Assembly: GCA_902470475.1 (NCBI GenBank)
Contig: CABRGT010000006.1
Location: 1-57,423 of the forward strand
Length of the DNA: 57,423 nt
Origin: an uncultured Porphyromonadaceae bacterium
Lineage (GTDB): Bacteria; Bacteroidota; Bacteroidia; Bacteroidales; Muribaculaceae
Direction: 5' to 3'
Part shown: piece after piece, positions 15,268-24,322 of the stretch
How positions within the stretch are numbered: position 1 is the stretch's first letter
Layout of the letters: each line of letters begins with the position of its first letter
Notes under the pieces: generated by a model
Told to the model about the DNA's origin: nothing
The model's input: only the letters and a program-made list of their open reading frames with translations
The model's database searches: none
Position numbers and translations under genes: made by a program

Positions 15268-17283
15268 TTACCAGATAACCACGCGCTCTTCTGCGGGGCG
15301 GAACATCGGATCGCCTTCCTTGATGTCAAAAGCCTTGAAGAAGGGTTCGATATTACGCAGCGATGCGTTCACACGCCATTTGCCCAGCGAGTGCGGATCG
15401 GTCTTGGTGCGTTTGAGTATCTCGGCCTCGCGGATGTTGCCGGCCCATACGTTGGCGTAAGCGAGGTAGAAACGCTGGTCAGGGGTGAAGCCATCGATTG
15501 TCTCGCCTTCGTTGCCTTCGCCCAAAGCGTTGTGATAAGCGGTATATGCCACGCGCAGGCCGCCCTGATCGGCAATGTTTTCACCGAGAGTGAAGCGGCC
15601 GTTGGCATGAACTCCGGGAGCGACCTCTATCGCATCGAATTGAGCGGCAAGACCGTCGGCAAGTTTTGTGAAAGCTTCGGCATCAGCGTCGGTCCACCAG
15701 TTTGAGAAATTACCGTCCTTGTCGAACTGACGGCCCTGGTCATCGAATCCGTGCGTCATTTCGTGACCGATAACTACGCCGATGGCTCCGTAGTTCTCGG
15801 CATCATCGGCCTGGGGATTGAAGTATGGAGCCTGGAGAATGCCGGCCGGGAAACAGATCTCGTTGGTAGTCGGATTGTAATAGGCATTTACGGTCTGAGG
15901 CGACATGTACCAGCGGTCGCGGTCGACGGGCTTGCCGTAGTCGGCTGTGTTCAGGTCGGAGTTGAATTTGATGGCGGCCTGTACGTTCTGCCAGTAGGAT
16001 TTCGACGGGTCAATGGTCAGAGCTGTGTAATCGCGCCACTTGTCGGGATAACCGATCTTGATGGTGAAGGTGGCGAGTTTTTCGAGAGCGCGTGCCTTGG
16101 TGTCGTCGCTCATCCACGTCAGATTCTGTATGTGCTGTCCGAGCGCTGTCTGCAGATTGTGGACGAGTCTGAGCATCTGCTCCTTGGCCTCGGGCGGAAA
16201 GTATTGTGCGACATAAAGTTCACCGAGAGCCTCGCCCATCATGCCGTTGGGAACCGAGAGTGCGCGCTTCCAGCGAGGCGACTGCTGTTTCACACCCGAC
16301 ATGACCTGTGCGAGTGCGAACTCGGCGTTTACAAAGTCATCGCTCAGATAAGATGCCGCCGACTGCAGATAGCCTGCCGTGAGATAGTCGCGGATGGCCT
16401 TGTCAGAGAAAGTTCCGAGAATGTCGTTGACAGCTTCCAGCGATTTGGGCTGGCCTACGATCACGGTATCGATTGCGTTGATGCCCTGCTTGGCGAAGTA
16501 GCGTTTAAGATCGACATTGGGATACTTGGCGGCAAGGTCGGCCATGGACATGGGATTGTAGCTTGCAGCCGGGTCACGGAGTTCCTCGCGCGACATCGCA
16601 GCCTTGGCGAGGGCCGTCTCGATATCGATTACGTTGGCCACGAAGTCGTAGGCCGCCGCATCGTCCATACCTATCAGGTTGGCAAGAGTATGGAGGTAGT
16701 TGCGGTAGGCCATCAGTACTTTGACAGTGTTTTCTGAATTCTCAAGATAGTAGTCGCGGTCGCCCAGTCCGAGGCCGCCCTGGCTCCAGTACATGACATT
16801 GCGGTTGGCGTCCATCATGTCCGATTCGACATATGTGCCGAAAAAGCCGCTTATGCCGGGCATTGTCGCCAGCAGGTCGACAACCTGTCCGCGGGGAGTG
16901 TTTGCGATCACCTGCAGATCGGCGAACACAGGCGCCGCGCCTTCGCGGTTAAGACGGACTGTGTCCATGCCGAGTGCATAGAGGTCGGCTATCTTGCGTG
17001 CATTGGAGCCCTCGGCTTCTTTTGAAGCGTCGAGCCCGAGCACGAGATCGCGTACCTGGGTACGGTTTAACTCGCCGAGCTGATCGAATGTGCCGAAACG
17101 CGAGAATTCGTCTGAAAGCGGATGTGCGTTCATCCAACCGCCACAGGCATACTGATAGAAATCAGTGCCGGGGCTTACTGTCGGGTCAAGATTTGCCCTG
17201 TCGACGCCTTTGGGAGTCAATGCCGACGCCCCGAAAGGCAAAATCAGTGTCATGGCCATTGCAGCCATAATGTTCTTATTCAT
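15268..17283 (-). CDS. pepO: M13-family zinc endopeptidase (neprilysin-like)
   Basis: A 671-residue exported metallopeptidase. The signal peptide covers about residues 1-22 (MNKNIMAAMAMTLILPFGASA). The zinc motif is VIGHEMTHGFDDQG, with HEMTH near 506, and the third-ligand motif GENIADQGG lies near 567; both are diagnostic of M13. The protein ends with a short hydrophobic RVVIW, common in the family. It probably trims peptides in the periplasm. A TAACTTTG -7 element lies at 17313-17306 on the minus strand, about 20 bases before the start, and the gene ends 6 bases from the bidirectional terminator. Confidence 0.93.
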   Translation of the reverse strand: MNKNIMAAMAMTLILPFGASALTPKGVDRANLDPTVSPGTDFYQYACGGWMNAHPLSDEFSRFGTFDQLGELNRTQVRDLVLGLDASKEAEGSNARKIADLYALGMDTVRLNREGAAPVFADLQVIANTPRGQVVDLLATMPGISGFFGTYVESDMMDANRNVMYWSQGGLGLGDRDYYLENSENTVKVLMAYRNYLHTLANLIGMDDAAAYDFVANVIDIETALAKAAMSREELRDPAASYNPMSMADLAAKYPNVDLKRYFAKQGINAIDTVIVGQPKSLEAVNDILGTFSDKAIRDYLTAGYLQSAASYLSDDFVNAEFALAQVMSGVKQQSPRWKRALSVPNGMMGEALGELYVAQYFPPEAKEQMLRLVHNLQTALGQHIQNLTWMSDDTKARALEKLATFTIKIGYPDKWRDYTALTIDPSKSYWQNVQAAIKFNSDLNTADYGKPVDRDRWYMSPQTVNAYYNPTTNEICFPAGILQAPYFNPQADDAENYGAIGVVIGHEMTHGFDDQGRQFDKDGNFSNWWTDADAEAFTKLADGLAAQFDAIEVAPGVHANGRFTLGENIADQGGLRVAYTAYHNALGEGNEGETIDGFTPDQRFYLAYANVWAGNIREAEILKRTKTDPHSLGKWRVNASLRNIEPFFKAFDIKEGDPMFRPAEERVVIW

Positions 17284-17305
17284 TTCGATGTAAATTTGTT
17301 TCTTA

Positions 17306-17313
17306 CAAAGTTA
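17306..17313 (-). promoter_or_regulatory. -7 element of pepO
   Basis: TAACTTTG on the minus strand, 22 bases before the pepO ATG, inside the 58-base gap after purF. No convincing -33 TTG at the normal spacing was found. Confidence 0.5.
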
Positions 17314-17341
17314 CAAATTTTAAGCCGAATACGTGCGCCCT

Positions 17342-19228
17342 TTATCGCAGATATTTTTCGTAGAAGGCTATATATGCTTCATTGACAAGGCGGTTGCCTC
17401 CGGGAGTGGGATAATCGCCCGAGAAGTACCAGTCGCCGGGATGATCGGGAATGGCCTTGTGCATCCCGTCCAGTGTCTGATAGAGTATTTCGACCTGAGC
17501 ACGCGGCGGATTCTTGCTCTCCTCGACGAGGAGACGTGCGATACGGTCGGAAATTTCTTTGTCGGTGAACGGTGCGTAAATGGCTTTCACACAATTGACT
17601 CTCGCGCTGTCTGGCAGCTCGCGCTGTCTCAGACACTCGGTGTAAGTCTGCTCTATTACCGAGCGGCGTCCGGTCTCCTGCAGCAAGCGTATGGCCGCAT
17701 GGAAGGCTATGAATTGTCCTAAACTCGACATGTCGATGCCGTAGTAGTCGGGATAACGTACTTGCGGCGACGAGCTCACGATTATGATTCTCCTGGGATT
17801 CAGACGGTCGAGCTGGCGCAGGATTGATTCCCGAAGAGTGGTGCCACGCACGATGCTGTCATCTATTACAACCAGATTGTCCTCACCCGGAGTCACAGTT
17901 CCGTACGTCACATCGTAGACGTGGGCCACCATGTCGTTGCGCGACTCGCCTTCGGTGATGAATGTGCGCATCTTGACGTCCTTGACCGCCACCTTTTCGG
18001 CACGGATACGCCGCGCAAGGATCTGTGACAGCTTTTCATCGGTCAGAGTGCCTTCGGCAGCGCATTTACGGATATCTTCGAGCTTGCAGCGGTCGAGCCG
18101 ATTCTCGAGTTTGCCGAGCATGCCGAAGAAAGCGGCCTCGGCTGTGTTCGGTATGTAGGAAAAGACCGTGTGCTCGACGTCGTAGTCGACCATTTTAAGA
18201 AGGTCGCCGACAAGATTCGCGCCCAATGCCTTGCGCTCGCTGTAGATGTCGGCGTCGCTGCCGCGCGAAAAGTAAATGCGTTCGAACGAGCACTGGCGGT
18301 TCTCGCCTTCGGGAAGTATGCGGCGGAGATTTATCTCACCGGCTTTGTTGATGATCAGAGCCTCGCCCGGTTTCAGCGGTGTGACCTTGTCGATGGCGAC
18401 GTCGAAGCAGGTCTGGATGACCGGCCTTTCCGACGCCAGTACCACTACTTCATCATCGTAGTAATAGAATGCCGGACGGATGCCGTTGGGGTCGCGCAGG
18501 GCAAACATGTCGCCTGATCCTATGGCGCCGCACATGACGTATCCGCCGTCCCATTCCGGAGCTACCGAGCCAAGAACTTTTGTAAGGTCGAGCCGGTCCT
18601 CGATGGTCAGCGCCAGGGTAGGGTCCTCGAGTTTATCGCGTAATTCGCGGTACAGCCGGTGATTTTCCTTGTCGAGGGCGAAGCCGAGCTGTTCGAGAAG
18701 CATGTTTGTGTCGCTGTAGATGCGCGGGTGCTGTCCGGTGGCCACGACGTTGTCGAACATCTGGGCAACATTGGTCATGTTGAAATTGCCGCACAGCATG
18801 ATCGAGCGCGAGCGCCAGTTGTTGCGGCGGAGGACGGGATGCGCGTAGCTGATACCGCTTTTGCCTGTCGTGGAGTACCGAAGATGTCCCATATACAGAT
18901 TACCGATATATGGCGTGAATTCCTCGACTTCGGTAGCCGGCAGTGAATTGACATTCTGGGGGATTTCTTCGAAAATACGCCCGAATATGGTCGGAATGGC
19001 GTCTTTGCCGAGCGCACGGTCGCGGAAAATCAGCTCGTGACCGGCCGGTGCGTGCATTTTTATGACGCCGACACCGGCCGCCTCCTGGCCTCTGTTATGC
19101 TGTTTCTCCATCAAGAGATAGAGCTTGTCGAGGCCATAGGTATATGTGCCGTATTTCTTCCGATAGTATTCCAGCGGTTTGCGCAGCCTGATCATCGCTA
19201 CGCCGCATTCGTGTTTGAGTGGTTCCAT
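17342..19228 (-). CDS. purF: Amidophosphoribosyltransferase, long Bacteroidota form
   Basis: The frame is open to 19270, but the ATG at 19228 gives MEPLKHECGVAMIRL and overlaps the glnN stop as TAATG, so I choose it (628 residues). Cys8 is the expected glutamine amidotransferase nucleophile in this family, though it needs processing or an atypical N-terminus to be exposed. EKQHNRGQEAAG, GHLRYSTTGKSG and DPNGIRPAFYY are Ntn glutaminase signatures. The phosphoribosyltransferase domain has the PRPP loop VVIDDSIVRGTT. It makes phosphoribosylamine from glutamine and PRPP. At ~628 residues it exceeds E. coli PurF (~505), as is usual for a second, longer PurF in Bacteroidales. Confidence 0.85.
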   Translation of the reverse strand: MEPLKHECGVAMIRLRKPLEYYRKKYGTYTYGLDKLYLLMEKQHNRGQEAAGVGVIKMHAPAGHELIFRDRALGKDAIPTIFGRIFEEIPQNVNSLPATEVEEFTPYIGNLYMGHLRYSTTGKSGISYAHPVLRRNNWRSRSIMLCGNFNMTNVAQMFDNVVATGQHPRIYSDTNMLLEQLGFALDKENHRLYRELRDKLEDPTLALTIEDRLDLTKVLGSVAPEWDGGYVMCGAIGSGDMFALRDPNGIRPAFYYYDDEVVVLASERPVIQTCFDVAIDKVTPLKPGEALIINKAGEINLRRILPEGENRQCSFERIYFSRGSDADIYSERKALGANLVGDLLKMVDYDVEHTVFSYIPNTAEAAFFGMLGKLENRLDRCKLEDIRKCAAEGTLTDEKLSQILARRIRAEKVAVKDVKMRTFITEGESRNDMVAHVYDVTYGTVTPGEDNLVVIDDSIVRGTTLRESILRQLDRLNPRRIIIVSSSPQVRYPDYYGIDMSSLGQFIAFHAAIRLLQETGRRSVIEQTYTECLRQRELPDSARVNCVKAIYAPFTDKEISDRIARLLVEESKNPPRAQVEILYQTLDGMHKAIPDHPGDWYFSGDYPTPGGNRLVNEAYIAFYEKYLR

Positions 19229-21420
19229 TAGCGGATAAAGAGTAATTCGCGATATTTGGGGAGCGGCCACATTTCGTTGTCGACCATCAGTTCGAGTTTG
19301 TCGATATGGCGGCGTATTATTTCCATCGGCGGCACGACATTGTCGTGATACGCTACAGCCTTCTCGCGTTCGTTGGTCAGGGCATTCGCGGATTTGCGGG
19401 CCTCGATCATACGGTCGGTCTCGGTCTTGATGATATCCATGTGGTCGCTGATCTTTTCAATTGTGTCCAGGTCATGGGCTACTATCTTGGCGCCCTTTAC
19501 TCCCGGGAAAAGGGATTTCACCTTAACCACGTTGTCGACCAGCATCGACTGGTAGCGTGTAGCTACCGGTATGATATGGTTGATGGCCAGGTCGCCGAGG
19601 ACGCGGGCCTCGATCTGAACCTTTTTGGCGTACATCTCCCACTTGACTTCGTTGCGGGCCTGGAGCTCAATCTCTGAAAATACACCTGTGCGGCGGAACA
19701 TGTCCACCGATGACGGTTTAAGATATGCGTCGAATATTCTCGGGGCAGCGGTCTCGCAGTCGAGTCCACGGGCTGCAGCTTCCGCTTTCCATTCGTCGGA
19801 ATATCCGTTGCCGTCGAAATGGATGGCTTTGGATGACTTGATCAGGCGGCGGAGTTCTTCGAGGATGGCATCCTCGAGATTCTTTCCGGCGGCTGTCTCG
19901 GATGCTACCTTGTCGTAGAATTTGTTGAGCTGATCGGCTACTGCCGCATTAAGCACAATCATGGCGCAGGCGCAGTTGGCTGACGAGCCTACGGCACGGA
20001 ATTCGAAGCGATTGCCGGTGAAGGCGAAAGGCGACGTACGGTTGCGGTCGGTGTTGTCGACAAGAATCTCGGGAATCTGTGCCAGACCTACTGAGATTCC
20101 TTCTTTTTTGGCTATTGCACTTAGCTGTGCCTTGGTCGCATTCTCGAGTTTGTCGAGAATGTCGGCGATGGCTTTGCCGGTAAAGATCGATATGATTGCC
20201 GGGGGAGCTTCGTTGGCTCCCAGTCGGTGACAGTTGGTGGCCGACATAATGGAAGCTTTGAGCAGACCGTTATGGTCATGTACAGCAGCCATTACGTTTA
20301 TGATAAAGGTGAGGAACTGCAGATTGTCACGGTCGGTCTTGCCGGGAGAGAACAGCATGGCGCCGCGGTCGGTCCCCAGGCTCCAGTTGTTGTGTTTGCC
20401 TGAGCCGTTGACGCCGGCGAACGGCTTTTCGTGGAGCAGCACTCGGAAGTTGTGGCGTCGGGCAACTTCGCCCATAAGCGTCATGATGAGCTGGTTGTGA
20501 TCGTTGGCAAGGTTGGTTTCCTCGAAGATGGGGGCAAGTTCGAACTGATTGGGCGCCACTTCGTTGTGACGGGTCTTGACGGGTATTCCGAGCTTGTGTG
20601 CCTCGATTTCGAGGTCGAGCATGAAGGCCTCAACACGCGACGGGATTGCGCCGAAATAATGGTCTTCGAGCTGCTGGTTCTTTGCGCTCTCGTGTCCCAT
20701 AAGAGTGCGCCCTGTCAGCACCAGGTCGGGGCGTGCCGAGTAAAGGGCCTCGTCTACAAGAAAGTATTCCTGCTCCCAGCCGAGATATGACCTGACATGT
20801 TTTACTTCCGGGTCGAAGAAGCGGGCGACTTTTGTGGCCGCTACGTCTACGGCATTGAGTGCACGGAGCAGAGGTGTCTTGTAGTCAAGACATTCGCCGG
20901 TATAGGATATGAATATTGTTGGTATACACAGAGTGCCGTCGAGAATGAATGCCGGAGACGATATGTCCCAGGCCGAATATCCTCGGGCCTCGAAAGTGTT
21001 GCGGATGCCTCCGTTGGGGAACGATGAAGCGTCGGGTTCCTGCTGAACGAGCAGTTTTCCGGAAAACTCTTCGACCACTCCGCCTTTGCCGTCGTGTTCC
21101 ACGAATGCGTCGTGCTTCTCGGCAGTACCGTCGGTCAGCGGGTGGAACCAGTGAGTATAGTGTCGTGCGCCGTTGTCGATTGCCCAGCGTTTCATGCCGT
21201 CGGCCACGCTGTCGGCCAGCTCGCGGCTGATGGGCTTCTTTTCTTCGATGGCGGTGATGAGCTTGTCGTAGGTGTCCTTGGGCAGATACTCAAACATGGT
21301 CTTGCGATTGAACACCGCCTTGGCATAGTAGGTCTGAGGTCGTTCGTCGGGAATTGAAACACTGACTGCCTTGCGGTCAAAGGCCTCTTCTACTACCTTG
21401 AATCTCAAAGATGTTGACAT
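19228..21420 (-). CDS. glnN: Glutamine synthetase type III
   Basis: A 730-residue type III glutamine synthetase, the form dominant in Bacteroidota. Recognisable segments include KRWAIDNGARHYTHWFHPLT near the N-terminus, GWEQEYFLVDEALY (catalytic Glu-rich strand), KTRHNEVAPNQFELAPIFEE, VNGSGKHNNWSLG, and NRFEFRAVGSSANCA. The N- and C-terminal extensions exceed those of type I GlnA (~470). It assimilates ammonia into glutamine, which the downstream TAATG-coupled purF can use. Expression starts from a promoter ~235 bases upstream, leaving a long structured leader. Confidence 0.95.
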   Translation of the reverse strand: MSTSLRFKVVEEAFDRKAVSVSIPDERPQTYYAKAVFNRKTMFEYLPKDTYDKLITAIEEKKPISRELADSVADGMKRWAIDNGARHYTHWFHPLTDGTAEKHDAFVEHDGKGGVVEEFSGKLLVQQEPDASSFPNGGIRNTFEARGYSAWDISSPAFILDGTLCIPTIFISYTGECLDYKTPLLRALNAVDVAATKVARFFDPEVKHVRSYLGWEQEYFLVDEALYSARPDLVLTGRTLMGHESAKNQQLEDHYFGAIPSRVEAFMLDLEIEAHKLGIPVKTRHNEVAPNQFELAPIFEETNLANDHNQLIMTLMGEVARRHNFRVLLHEKPFAGVNGSGKHNNWSLGTDRGAMLFSPGKTDRDNLQFLTFIINVMAAVHDHNGLLKASIMSATNCHRLGANEAPPAIISIFTGKAIADILDKLENATKAQLSAIAKKEGISVGLAQIPEILVDNTDRNRTSPFAFTGNRFEFRAVGSSANCACAMIVLNAAVADQLNKFYDKVASETAAGKNLEDAILEELRRLIKSSKAIHFDGNGYSDEWKAEAAARGLDCETAAPRIFDAYLKPSSVDMFRRTGVFSEIELQARNEVKWEMYAKKVQIEARVLGDLAINHIIPVATRYQSMLVDNVVKVKSLFPGVKGAKIVAHDLDTIEKISDHMDIIKTETDRMIEARKSANALTNEREKAVAYHDNVVPPMEIIRRHIDKLELMVDNEMWPLPKYRELLFIR

Positions 21421-21542
21421 AACGATTGTGTAAGTACAGTATAATATATTATGTTTTCAGACACTGGAGTAAGGGGCCTCGCCTGCGGGACTGCCGCGTA
21501 GCGGCATCCGGGGCGAAGTCTGCTGATGTATGTAGCCTTCAT
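21405..21542 (-). CDS. Possible 45-codon leader peptide upstream of glnN
   Basis: Read from ATG 21542 to TGA 21405-21407. The frame encodes a 45-residue Arg/Pro/Tyr-rich peptide starting MKATYISRLRPGC and overlaps the first codons of glnN in another frame. It begins 17 bases after a strong hairpin in the glnN leader, and its middle coincides with a second hairpin (21479-21516). A translated leader controlling glnN would fit, but no ribosome binding site or comparative evidence supports translation. Confidence 0.3.
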   Translation of the reverse strand: MKATYISRLRPGCRYAAVPQARPLTPVSENIIYYTVLTQSLCQHL

Positions 21543-21648
21543 GTGTTATAAATAAAATCGCGTCACAGCCCTTGTGCCGATGGATACCGGCCTGTATGGC
21601 GTGTGACGCGTATTGTGTAAAAGCAATCTGTTTTCCATTGGAAATTAT
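21421..21648 (-). promoter_or_regulatory. Structured glnN 5' leader
   Basis: About 230 bases between the inferred start of transcription and the glnN ATG. One hairpin has arms CGCGTCACA and TGTGACGCG (21610-21602 with 21567-21559 on the minus strand), with an inner GCCG/CGGC pair, and is followed by ATTTTATTTA, like an attenuator. A second has TGCCGC/GCGGCA around a 3-base loop (21492-21506), extended by TCGCC/GGCGA (21479-21516). I do not recognise a named riboswitch. Confidence 0.5.
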
Positions 21649-21654
21649 TCGCTG

Positions 21655-21685
21655 CAAAGTTACAAATTTTGTAATCGTGCTGCAA
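21655..21685 (-). promoter_or_regulatory. Promoter of glnN-purF
   Basis: On the minus strand TTG (21685-21683) and TAACTTTG (21662-21655) are 20 bases apart. The glnN ATG is 235 bases downstream. Confidence 0.75.
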
Positions 21686-21717
21686 TAAAAATCCAATAAA
21701 ATTTTAATGATTCTTCG

Positions 21718-23583
21718 TCATTGTCTGTCTTCGAGAATATATAGGGCGCGTGGAACAAAGGTCATTTCCGGCTGGATAATGATGTCTTCTCCTGTGATGA
21801 CGTCATGCATTTTTGATCCGAACGGCAGTACTTCGACAGTCTGTTCCATAGGGATGGTGATTTCGGAGTCAGTTCCGTTCATCATGACCACGATGCGTCG
21901 GTCGCCGTACTTGCGTTCGTAGGTATAGAGACCGTTATCGGGCGCGAAATGTTTCAGAGAACCTTTGCTGATCGCTTCATTTCCTTTGCGGTAATGAAGC
22001 AGTTTCGACATGAAGTCGAATGCTTCGTTCTGCTGCCCGTCACGTCCTTCGCGTGTGAAAACTGTAGAATCGTCATCCGGAAAGCCGCCAGGCATGTCGA
22101 GGCGTATGTAACCGTCGCCTTTAGCCTTGGAACCGTGCATCAGGATTTCTGTCCCGTAATATATCTGCGGGATGCCGCGGGAGGTCAGCAGAAATGCAAC
22201 CGCCTGTTTCCACCATCCAAGGTTCTCGGGAACTTCAAGTAGGAAACGGTCTGTGTCGTGGTTGTCGAGGAAGGTCATGATGTGGGACGGATCGGGAAAA
22301 AGGTAGTCCAGGGCCAGGTGGTCGTAGATCTTGTTAAGGCCGCCGCGGTTGTCGGTCTGCCCCGAGAAAGCATCTCGCGAATTTACACAGAAAGCAAAGT
22401 CCATCACGGTCGGCAGCTGTGTGTCCGTGCCTTTGTTCACGAATGAATTTTTCTGCCAGAATGCTTCGGCGCCCTCGTTGTTGTACCAGCATTCGCCTAC
22501 GATATTGTAACCGGGATATTCCGTCTCTATGGCCTTGAGCCAGCGGGCCATGCCGTCGAGGTCGGCATAAGGATGTGTGTCCATGCGTATGCCGTCGATC
22601 TTGGATTCCTCTATCCACCATATTGAATTCTGGATAAGATACGTCATCAGATGCGGATTGCGCTGATTCAGATCCGGCATCGAAGGCACGAACCATCCGT
22701 CTACGGCCTTCTTGTAGTCGTAATCGCTTGCATAGGGGTCGAAAATAGTGGTGAGGCGGTGGTTGGTCTGTACATACTCGTCGGGGAAATTTATCCAGTC
22801 TTTCGAAGGCTTGTCACTGAGCCACGGATGGGAGGATCCGCAGTGATTGAATATCATGTCCATCACTACTTTTATGCCGCGGCTGTGTGCGTCGCCGATG
22901 AATTCCGACCATTCGCTGTTGCTGCCAAAGCGTGGATCGATTCTATAATAGTCGGTTGTGGCGTATCCGTGATATGATCCGCCCGGCATGTCATTTTCAA
23001 GCACGGGATTGACCCATACGGCAGTCACGCCGAGTGTGTCTATATAATCGAGATGCTGTCTGATTCCGGCGATGTCGCCGCCATGGCGTCCGGAAGGATT
23101 TTCGCGATCATCGACTGTCGTGTTGTTGAGCACGGCGGCTCCTTTTTCCGATGCGTCGCTGCCTTTGGCAAAACGGTCGGGCATTATCAGGTAAAGCACG
23201 TCCGAGGCATCGAATCCCTTGTATTCACTGCCGGCCTTGTCGCGCTTTTTAAGTGCATAGCTGTAAGTCTGTTTCTTTTTGCCAAGTTTGAAGTGAAACT
23301 CGAGATCTCCTTGCTTTGCGTCCTTACTTATATTGAGATATACAAAGAGATAGTTCGGGCCATCAAGGCGGACGACGCTGTCAATCGTCACGCCCGGATA
23401 CTCAAGGGCCACTTCTGCTGCATTTATGCCCGGGCCATGGAACATCAGTTGCACAGACGGGTTTTCCATACCTGTCCACCAATGAGGCGGATCAACGCGG
23501 TCGATGAGCGCTTTCGGTGCCGCCGAGGCGGCTGTTGCGCCGAACAATGCGAGTGCCATTGTCAGAATTTTGAGAATTTTCAT
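21718..23583 (-). CDS. GH13 alpha-amylase family enzyme, SusA/neopullulanase-like
   Basis: The frame is open to 23814, but the signal peptide starts at ATG 23583 (MKILKILTMALALFGATAASA), giving 621 residues, close to SusA length. Residues ~25-120 form an N-terminal beta domain with PPHWWTGM. The GH13 barrel follows: DMIFNHCGSSHPW, GIRMDTHPYAD (catalytic Asp nucleophile), GECWYNN (acid/base Glu) and FLDNHDTDRF. The C-terminal beta domain ends the protein. It probably hydrolyses maltodextrins, pullulan or cyclodextrins in the periplasm. No SusC, SusD or SusR gene is adjacent; it has its own promoter. Confidence 0.9.
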   Translation of the reverse strand: MKILKILTMALALFGATAASAAPKALIDRVDPPHWWTGMENPSVQLMFHGPGINAAEVALEYPGVTIDSVVRLDGPNYLFVYLNISKDAKQGDLEFHFKLGKKKQTYSYALKKRDKAGSEYKGFDASDVLYLIMPDRFAKGSDASEKGAAVLNNTTVDDRENPSGRHGGDIAGIRQHLDYIDTLGVTAVWVNPVLENDMPGGSYHGYATTDYYRIDPRFGSNSEWSEFIGDAHSRGIKVVMDMIFNHCGSSHPWLSDKPSKDWINFPDEYVQTNHRLTTIFDPYASDYDYKKAVDGWFVPSMPDLNQRNPHLMTYLIQNSIWWIEESKIDGIRMDTHPYADLDGMARWLKAIETEYPGYNIVGECWYNNEGAEAFWQKNSFVNKGTDTQLPTVMDFAFCVNSRDAFSGQTDNRGGLNKIYDHLALDYLFPDPSHIMTFLDNHDTDRFLLEVPENLGWWKQAVAFLLTSRGIPQIYYGTEILMHGSKAKGDGYIRLDMPGGFPDDDSTVFTREGRDGQQNEAFDFMSKLLHYRKGNEAISKGSLKHFAPDNGLYTYERKYGDRRIVVMMNGTDSEITIPMEQTVEVLPFGSKMHDVITGEDIIIQPEMTFVPRALYILEDRQ

Positions 23584-23606
23584 GGGTTTGATAACTGAAT
23601 TATTTG

Positions 23607-23638
23607 CAAATCTACAAATTAAAACGCACTCATCCAAA
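23607..23638 (-). promoter_or_regulatory. Promoter of the GH13 gene
   Basis: On the minus strand TTTG (23638-23635) and TAGATTTG (23614-23607) are 20 bases apart. It lies 24 bases before the start at 23583 and just after the folE terminator. Confidence 0.7.
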
Positions 23639-23655
23639 TGAATCGATACAAAAAA

Positions 23656-23674
23656 AGCAGGCTTGCGGCCTGCT
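23656..23674 (-). terminator. Terminator of the tpiA-SPOR-folE operon
   Basis: AGCAGGC (23656-23662) pairs with GCCTGCT (23668-23674) around a 5-base loop, and the minus-strand transcript continues into seven T residues. Confidence 0.85.
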
Positions 23675-23699
23675 GAATCGCTGTGGACGTTGTGTGGGG

Positions 23700-24287
23700 T
23701 CAGAGTTGCGCCAGAATTTCGCGTCGCAGTCCGGCGTCTTCGCCGAACACACCGTTGTATTCGACAGTCACTGTGGATGCGTCCTGCTTTTCCACGCCGC
23801 GCATCTTCATGCACAGATGTTCAGCCTCGCATTTGACAATTACGCCTCGTGCGTTGAGAGTCCGGCGTACGATATCACAGATTTCCTGTGTGAGACGTTC
23901 CTGAACCTGCAGCCTGCGCGCGCAGATATTTACTACCCGGGCCAGTTTGCTCAGGCCCACGATTGAATCGCCCGGCAGATACGCCACAGATACTTTTCCG
24001 AAGAAAGGCAGCACATGGTGCTCGCACAGCGAATAGAATTCGATATCGCGCACGATGACCACTTTTGAGCCTTCATGTCTGAAAATGGCTGAATGCATTA
24101 CTTCATCGGCATCCGCGCGATATCCTGAGGTAAGATAATACAAGGCTTTGGCCGAGCGCATCGGAGTCTTCAGGAGACCTTCGCGGCCGGTATCGTCGCC
24201 GAGCAGCGTGATGATTTCCTGCATCCGCTCGGCTATCATGCCGATGCGCTGCTCATCTGTGAGTTTTTCTACTTCTCTGGTGTCCAA
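23700..24287 (-). CDS. folE: GTP cyclohydrolase I
   Basis: A 195-residue enzyme of normal family length. Zinc and substrate motifs are SLCEHHVLPFFGKVSVAY, with the Cys and paired His, and KCEAEHLCMKMRGV with the second Cys ligand. GLSKLARVV and QERLTQEI are also typical. It converts GTP to dihydroneopterin triphosphate for folate or pterin synthesis. It is the last gene of a tpiA-SPOR-folE operon, 35 bases after the SPOR gene, and is followed by a clear terminator. Confidence 0.95.
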   Translation of the reverse strand: MDTREVEKLTDEQRIGMIAERMQEIITLLGDDTGREGLLKTPMRSAKALYYLTSGYRADADEVMHSAIFRHEGSKVVIVRDIEFYSLCEHHVLPFFGKVSVAYLPGDSIVGLSKLARVVNICARRLQVQERLTQEICDIVRRTLNARGVIVKCEAEHLCMKMRGVEKQDASTVTVEYNGVFGEDAGLRREILAQL

Positions 24288-24322
24288 TTTATTGACCTTT
24301 AAATATTAAATTACCGCTTCAA

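Noticed and set aside
15751..16737. 328-codon plus-strand open frame
   Set aside because: Antisense to pepO, whose HEMTH motif and family length are clear.
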